A stretch of 64,000 nt of DNA. Source: Drechmeria coniospora (Eukaryota; Ascomycota; Sordariomycetes; Hypocreales; Ophiocordycipitaceae). Positions 58,450-64,000 of the stretch are shown here, piece after piece. The translations under genes were made by a program, and so were the position numbers. The stretch's first letter is position 1, and the number at the start of each line of letters is the position of its first letter. The notes under the pieces are model-generated. The model had not been told where the DNA came from, did no database searches, and worked only from the letters and a program-made list of their open reading frames with translations. The stretch lies in NCBI RefSeq assembly GCF_001625195.1, contig NC_054389.1:5700520-5764519 (forward strand), in the 5' to 3' direction.

Positions 58450-59554
58450 TGGGCAGCAGGCAGGTGCATGGCAGCACATTGTTCACATCATTGACGTCCG
58501 AGATTCGGAATCTTGGCAGCGGCGAATTGAAAAACACGTCACTTGTCCCTTGTCGTCGCGAGCGGCGGCAACGGAATCATCATCGCTTTACAAATATACG
58601 ACGATAGTCGCCAAGGACTCATGTTATCCTAGCAAAACGCCTGTGCAGCGTCATGCAAGGTCGTGGTGGAGAAGGGGTGCGTATCTGCAGTTGTATTACT
58701 CCATGTCGTAGGTGCACATGCAGGTACAGTGCATGCACAGTGCATACACAGTGCATACACAGCACAGTACTTGCGTGTACAAATACAGTGTACGTAAGTA
58801 ATATTCCCGATCCACTGCTTGTCTGCGTCGCGAGAGTCAAGGGCCGGGGAGGAGAGTGCGAGAACGAATGAATGGGCGTGGTGAGTTGGTGATCGGAAGA
58901 GGAGCGAGAACTGGCTGCATTCATCTCGAAAGGACGCCCCTTGCTGTGTTGGCAATGGGAGCGCTCTCATTGGCGAAGCTTGCGGTGTTCCCCATGACGT
59001 CGGCCCGTCGGCGGTACAGATTTGCCGGAAAATGAACACAGTACTTACTCCGTACGTACTGTGGTACTGTAAGTACTGTAATTAATTAGTTGTAAGTAAT
59101 ACTCCGTAAGTAATAATTAATTACTTACTTGCAAGAGTACGGATACTTGCGGAGTAATTGCTGAACATTTACTTGTACTTTCCTCATGCTATTATTACCT
59201 ACGCCGTACGGTGACAGTACTTGCATGTACAACTGAGGCCGGAGCCGAGGTAGTGAAAAAGAGTGGGCCCATTGCAGCATGCCGCCAAGCCGGTAACGAC
59301 AAGCGGCGGTCGGCTCAGCAAGGACGACCAGTTAACCGTACATGAACTAATTGCTTGCTACTGCTCTCGACCGCTTCTCCTTCTCCTTCATCTCACGTTC
59401 TTTACTGAACAATAATCCCACGTCGTCACCACAGCTAGATCATTCATTCGCCCATCTCCGATCTCGCTACGCCGCTCTCCCGGCCGCTCTTTCGCACCAC
59501 CATATCCGACCTCTCACACCCCCCCCTCCGTCCACACCTCGACACCGTCACGCC
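58450..59554. other. Intergenic gap between OMA1 and the cytochrome b5 gene
   Basis: 1.1 kb. A CAGTGCATACA repeat occurs at about 58725-58760. The 59040-59210 section is rich in GTAC/TAAT words. The last 200 bases are CT-rich, like a fungal 5' UTR. No gene supported. Confidence 0.5.
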
Positions 59555-59937
59555 ATGTCGTCCGACAAGAAGTTCACGACGGCCGACGTCGGCCAGCACA
59601 AGGATGCCGACAACGGCTACTGGCTGATTGTCGAGAACGGCGTCTACGACCTGACGAGTACGTTGCCGGCCTCGACCCTCCTGCCTTGCCGTGATTCCCT
59701 CCTCCGTCCCCTCAAGCTCCCGCTCCTCCCGAGCTCGCAGATAAAAGGAGAGACGGCTGCTGACGAATTGCTTGCACAGAGTTCATGGATGAGCACCCCG
59801 GCGGCGACAAGGTGCTCAAGCGCTTCGCTGGCAAGAACGCGACCAAGGCCTTCTGGAAGTACCACAGCGAGAGCGTGCTGGAGCGGTACGGCGCCAAGTA
59901 TAAGATTGGCGAGGTCGGCGAGGCGGCCAAGCTGTGA
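59555..59937 (+). CDS. Soluble cytochrome b5-like haem protein
   Basis: Small electron carrier. Exons 59555-59657 and 59780-59937, joined over a 122-nt intron (GTACGT donor, CACAG acceptor), give 86 aa. The cytochrome b5 fold is whole: FTTADVGQHKDADNGYWLIV, VYDLTKFMDEHPGGDKVLKR, then FWKYHSESVLERYG. The haem ligands are His 40 in HPGG and His 63 in KYHSES, with the usual 23-residue spacing. There is no C-terminal membrane anchor, so it should be cytosolic, unlike ER cytochrome b5. The longer unspliced frame starting at 59351 is not the protein. Confidence 0.9.
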
Positions 59938-60551
59938 TGCATGTGCATGTGTGTGGTAGCCTGATGAATATTCTGACTTGATATCCGAGAGCGGTGCCGT
60001 TTTGAACATTTAGACACCTCGACGCCGGATGGGGCTGCTACGGCGGCCCCAGCTTGACGTCGCGAACGGGCGGTGGTGGGAGCATTGTTGTGATGGGAGC
60101 ATCGTCGTGCGGGGAGCATCGTTGTGCGGGGAGCATACGTTGCGTGCATTTTCCGACACGGCCTCCGTGTTCGCAGCACATGCAGGATAGTAGAAAGGAT
60201 AGCATCATGAAATTCTACACTCTCCCTCCATCGATCCGTCGTCTCCCTCTCTGCGACGTCCATGCCTGCCATGGGCCGTCGAGCCCTCACGTCTCCCCTT
60301 TGCCACATCAGCGCCGTTCGGAACCAGGGAGTCGCCAGCACAGACTCGAATCCCCCGAGATGAACCGCCTTTTTTTTTCCTTCGCAAACCATGGTCGTCA
60401 TTCTTCGGGAGCCAAGTGGGAGCAAACGTCTGAAGCACTGCTTGAGCGGGGTATGCTGACTGCACCCGCCAGATGGAGGGGACCTTATCCACAGCATCGA
60501 TCGTCAGCTGCTTCATCACCCGCCTCCGCCGATGCACAGCTCGCAAGCACC
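59938..60551. other. Intergenic gap before the PLP decarboxylase gene
   Basis: 614 bases. A GGGAGCATCGTTGTG-like word is repeated about three times at 60078-60136. The right part is the upstream region of the decarboxylase gene; the frame is open upstream of its ATG but has no decarboxylase likeness. Confidence 0.45.
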
Positions 60552-62251
60552 ATGTCAGACGACACGCTAGAGCCGACGGCCATTGCGCGGCGCCTCGAGC
60601 GACGACTCAAGTCCGATGACGCCGTCGATTCGCCGACGCTCCCCACCTTGAGCGCCATCCAGTCCGCCGAAGCAGCTCTCGCCGCCGTCACCGACAGGCA
60701 CTTGTCGCACGGGCATGAGAGCCTCCCTGCGGCCGCCGTTGTCGCGCACATCCTCGACGACATAGTACCAGCGCTGACAGGTCAGGCGCGCACCAGCCGA
60801 TACTACGGCTTCGTCACAGGCGGCGTCCTCCCCGTCGCTGAGTGGGCCGACAACGTCGTCTCCCGCCTCGACCAGAACGTCCAGGTTCACCTCCCGACCC
60901 AGTCCGTCGCCACGGCCGTCGAGGATGCTTCCCTGCGAATGCTCGCCGCCCTGCTGCGCCTGCGGCCGGCCGACTGGCCAGGCAGGACGCTGACAACGGG
61001 CGCGACGGCGAGCAATGTCCTCGGCCTCGCTTGCGGGCGCGAAGCCGTCCTGGAGAGTAGGCTCCGCCGCGCGGGAGTCGCCGCCGGTGTCGCCGAGTTG
61101 GGGCTGCTGTCCGCGTGCCGTCGGGCCGCCGTCGACGAGATCCAAGTGCTCACGAGCGTTGGCCACAGCTCGCTGGCCAAAGCCGCCGCCGTCGTCGGCA
61201 TCGGAAGGGCTTGCGTCAAGGACCTCGGCCTCGGCGGCAAGGAGCCGTGGAGGCTCGATATCGACCGCCTCGAGCGCGAACTGCAGCGACCCGGCGTCGC
61301 GAGCATCATCGCCATCAGTGCCGGGGACGTCAACACGGGCCGGTATGCCCTCGAAGGCACGGCCGAGTGGAGCAGAGTGAGAGCTCTGGCCGACAAGTAC
61401 GCATCCTGGATTCACGTCGACGGAGGTGCGTCTGGTCCTCCCGCATTGACCCAAGGTCCATGGCATATACCAGAAGGCTGATGACCAAGAAGCGTTTGGC
61501 ATTTTCACTCGCCTTCTCGGCTTGGTTGACGAATATTCTCCTCTCCACCGACGCCTTCAAGGAATTGAGCTCGCGGACAGCATCACCGTCGACGGACACA
61601 AAATTCTCAACCTCGTGCGTACAGGAATGAACTGCCCTGCAGCTCCAACTCCCCCCTTTCTCTCTCTTCCTCGAGGGAGCCCATGAACGCCAAAAGGCTG
61701 ACGCATCACAGCCGTACGATTGCGGCATGTTCTACACCCGTTCCCCTGCCATTCTTTCGTCCGTCTTCGCCAATCCCAACGCCGCCTATCTCTCGTCCGG
61801 CCCTGGCTCGAGCATTCCCTCTCCCCTCCACATCGGCCTCGAAAATTCGCGCCGCTTTCGAGCCCTTCCCTTGTATGCGGCCATACTAAACGAGGGGAAG
61901 GCCGGCTTTGGGCGGTTGGTGGCCGCCATGGTTGACATCTCTCGCCGAATAGCCGCCTTCTTGCGGGACTCGACGCACTATGAGCTCTTGCCAGATGGAT
62001 CGGCATCCCTAGATGACATCTTCATGATTGTGCTTTTCAGAGCCAAGGACGACATGCTGAACGACGTGCTCGTCGACCGCATCAACGAGACGAGGCAGAT
62101 GTACGTGAGCGAGACATCGTGGGGGGGTTCAAAGGCTGTTCGGATAGCCGTGTCGAATTGGAAGGTGGACGTGCATCGGGATTTCGAGATTGTCGCAGGC
62201 ATTCTCAACGCCGTCGCTGCGGGGGAAAAGTTTGACGTCGGACGCCGGTGA
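60552..62251 (+). CDS. PLP-dependent group II (aromatic/tyrosine-type) amino acid decarboxylase-like protein
   Basis: Pyridoxal-phosphate enzyme of the group II decarboxylase family. Exons 60552-61425, 61493-61614 and 61712-62251 give 511 aa. The joints read HVDGAFGIF and HKILNLPYDCGMF, both standard family sequences. The PLP lysine is in the DGHK motif (about residue 328) and the ring-stacking and aspartate segment is IHVDGAFG (about 288). The N-terminal substrate region includes TSRYYGFVTGGVLPVAEWAD. This pattern is closest to fungal tyrosine/aromatic decarboxylase-like proteins, many of uncertain substrate. The chosen start (60552) gives MSDDTLEPTAIARRL; the open frame before it is not conserved in character. 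Confidence 0.87.
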
Positions 62252-62386
62252 GAACGATGGCCGAGCTCGGCTGTCGAGGCAATCCCAACGCTTTCCCGTT
62301 TCCCACCCGCCCACTGCCAACAACTGTATGAAAGGAAAGAATCCACAAAAGAAAACGCAGGCCCTTGGGCGTCGACAGGGCACCGG

Positions 62387-62647
62387 TCAGCCAAACTTCT
62401 TGGAGCCACCCTTGATTGTCGCCTTCTTGCTGCCTTTCTTGCCCTTCCCAATCAGTTCCAGGTGGCCCGCGCGCTCGCCTAGAAGGGCCTCAGTCTTGGC
62501 AATGAGGCCTGAAGTGAATTTCTTGTGTGCCTTGTCGACGCCAGCCTTGTTGGTCTTGGGCTTGGCTACCTTGGCCACCTGGCGCTTCGAGTGTGTCGCC
62601 TTGGGCGCCTTGGCCCGCGTAGATGACTTGATGGCGCCTTGCACCAT
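62387..62647 (-). CDS. UPF0390 / DUF2462 small basic protein
   Basis: Single exon, 86 codons, ATG at 62647. Very Lys-rich (MVQGAIKSSTRAKAPKATHS), with the family core KAHKKFTSGLIAKTEALLGERAGHLELIGKGKKG. The family is small, nuclear/nucleolar in character and without a settled function. An alternating TG/CG tract lies directly upstream of the start codon. Confidence 0.85.
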   Translation of the reverse strand: MVQGAIKSSTRAKAPKATHSKRQVAKVAKPKTNKAGVDKAHKKFTSGLIAKTEALLGERAGHLELIGKGKKGSKKATIKGGSKKFG

Positions 62648-62722
62648 TGTGTATGTGTGTGCGTGCGTGCGTGCGTGTGTGCGTGTGTGCGTGTGTTTGT
62701 GTGCGTGGGCGTGGGCGCGCGC
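62648..62722. repeat. Alternating purine-pyrimidine (TG/CG) tract at a start codon
   Basis: About 75 bases of TGTG, TGCG and finally CGCGCG repeats. It touches the ATG of the minus-strand UPF0390 gene, so it would lie in its 5' UTR or promoter. Such sequence favours Z-DNA in general. Confidence 0.9.
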
Positions 62723-63370
62723 GGTGAGGAGGTGCTATTGCAGATCCCTTCGTGGTGTTGAGAGACAAGAAAGCGATTGTGCGATGGTTCAAAGTTCTCA
62801 AACGTGATTTTCTTGGTTTGGGTTTTGGATTTTCCCAAGTGGGAACTCAAGTCATGACCACCATCCAAGGTACGTACCCATGCCCAGGCACCACAGTCCA
62901 TAGTAATAACACCTCCTGTAAAAGTGCTGCACCTAAGAAGCACCCAGTCACAATGCCACCAAGCTGGAGTGCCAAACGAGACGCAATTACAATGGCCGAT
63001 CGCACAATAATAATGTAACGTATATTCGAGCCGAAGTTCACATTTGGTTCAATAGTCTGGCTGAAACCCCAAGCCATACGAGACGTTCATACCTCTCACA
63101 ATGGTCTCGGATCGGATGCGGTCAACACGCACGATTACCGAGGGAAATAAAGAATAATCATGGGTTAAAACGAACTCGGGTCTGCCTCTGAACATGAATA
63201 GTCCCCGGAATATTTCACCGTGCATCTGACAAAGAGGCACCGGACAAATGTCAGGCTCCAGTTGCTCCGTGCCTCGTTGCCTTCACCGTTCCACTACCCC
63301 AGTTTCAAAAACCGCCTCGTCGAACAACTCATCGGCTAGACTTCAGGATCCAGCAAACGACTGATTTGGC
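62723..63370. other. Spacer between the UPF0390 gene and the dynamin-like gene
   Basis: About 650 bases, AT-richer in its centre. It holds the upstream region of the UPF0390 gene and the 3' UTR of the dynamin-like gene. No gene supported. Confidence 0.5.
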
Positions 63371-64000
63371 TCAGGCCCTAAGAACCTTCAAGGCGGCCTC
63401 CAAGCTTTCAATCTCGCGCCCGAGAGAGTGTCTCTGCCCCTTTGACTCCTCGTCCTCTCCCGCAATCGCATCCAGCTCATCATGGCTGAGACTCATTATC
63501 AAGTCGGTGCTGAAGACCTTGAGCGGGCTCTCATCTCCGTCAAGAAGGTGGTACGCTACAACCTGCTGACAGACAGCGTCGACGAAGCGCTTGCGTGCAA
63601 CCTTGTAGTAGCTGACAAGTGTGTCGAGAATGTCCTCGCAGACTTGTTGACCGTTGTTCTTGCCGGTAACGCACTTGTCCACGTCATGCAACGAGATCCA
63701 CTTCTGATTCTGAGAATTCCATGTGGCTTTTTGCATCATTGGCTTCAACGTGCGCCGAACCCGTCTCTGCTGAAGGTTGGCGCTGAAGTAATGGTTGAAG
63801 GTGGTTGGACGTCCACCGCGCTCAATTGTGAGCAAGAAACGGGTATGATCCATCGCCACACCGTATCTCTCATGAAGCTTTTTCATCAGAATATCATCCC
63901 ACAATGCCTCCCTGACATTCTTCTCCGGGCAAAGATGACGGATAAGTCTAGAGATGAAGTCGTGAACGAGCGTGACAGCGTTGGCCGCATGCGACATCGC
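63371..64000 (-). CDS. Dynamin-like large GTPase, C-terminal part (stalk end and GED)
   Basis: The frame stays open to the window edge and ends at a TGA at 63371, so this is the C-terminus of a longer gene. About 210 residues are visible. They include the end of the stalk (VHDFISRLIRHLCPEKNVREALWDDIL, then RGGRPTTFNHYFSANL) and the GTPase effector domain (VCEDILDTLVSYYKVARKRFVDAVCQQVV and MSLSHDELDAIAGEDEES). The pattern is that of fungal dynamin/Mx-like GTPases (Mx-type in the broad sense), which are numerous in filamentous fungi. The GTPase domain is outside the window. Confidence 0.82.
   Translation of the reverse strand, partial: AMSHAANAVTLVHDFISRLIRHLCPEKNVREALWDDILMKKLHERYGVAMDHTRFLLTIERGGRPTTFNHYFSANLQQRRVRRTLKPMMQKATWNSQNQKWISLHDVDKCVTGKNNGQQVCEDILDTLVSYYKVARKRFVDAVCQQVVAYHLLDGDESPLKVFSTDLIMSLSHDELDAIAGEDEESKGQRHSLGREIESLEAALKVLRA

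Overview
The window is nuclear DNA from a filamentous ascomycete, most likely Sordariomycetes and probably Hypocreales. This is an inference from gene content, GC-rich coding regions, short introns (mostly 50-130 nt) with GTRNGY donors and CTGAC/CTAAC branch sites, and gene families specific to filamentous fungi (Uds1, a LaeA-like methyltransferase, fungal Ten1). The species cannot be named from the sequence alone. No CRISPR array, rRNA, tRNA, transposase or reverse transcriptase was recognised.

Layout. 0-17.7 kb: coatomer epsilon (cut by the left edge), ribosomal protein eL42, a 2H phosphoesterase, ureidoglycolate lyase, a DOMON/cytochrome b561 protein, a PI-PLC-X-like protein, a membrane J-domain protein, an MFS transporter and the coactivator Sub1. 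19.5-27 kb: a PXA-PX-nexin-C membrane protein and a Uds1 (septation) protein. 27-35 kb: a gene-poor interval of almost 8 kb. 35-43 kb: a small conserved protein, an LTA4H-type aminopeptidase, a DUF952 protein, the telomere protein Ten1 and two short unrecognised minus-strand genes split by small introns. 43.5-48.7 kb: a full kinesin-3. 48.7-52.9 kb: another gene-poor interval. 52.9-64 kb: LaeA-like methyltransferase, cupin DUF985, Oma1, a soluble cytochrome b5, a PLP group II decarboxylase, a UPF0390 protein and the C-terminal end of a dynamin-like GTPase (cut by the right edge).

The genes are mainly housekeeping and do not form an obvious pathway cluster. The most distinctive features concern structure: very small exons (3 nt coding, 13 nt, 16 codons, 17 nt), a probable GC-AG intron, poly-C tracts inside several introns, exact minisatellites near two genes, and an 11-bp motif (GTACTCCGTAC or its complement) that recurs in nearly every long gap and was not seen in any recognised CDS. 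Exon joints were placed by hand. The quoted exon lengths sum to whole codons for each gene where a full model is given.
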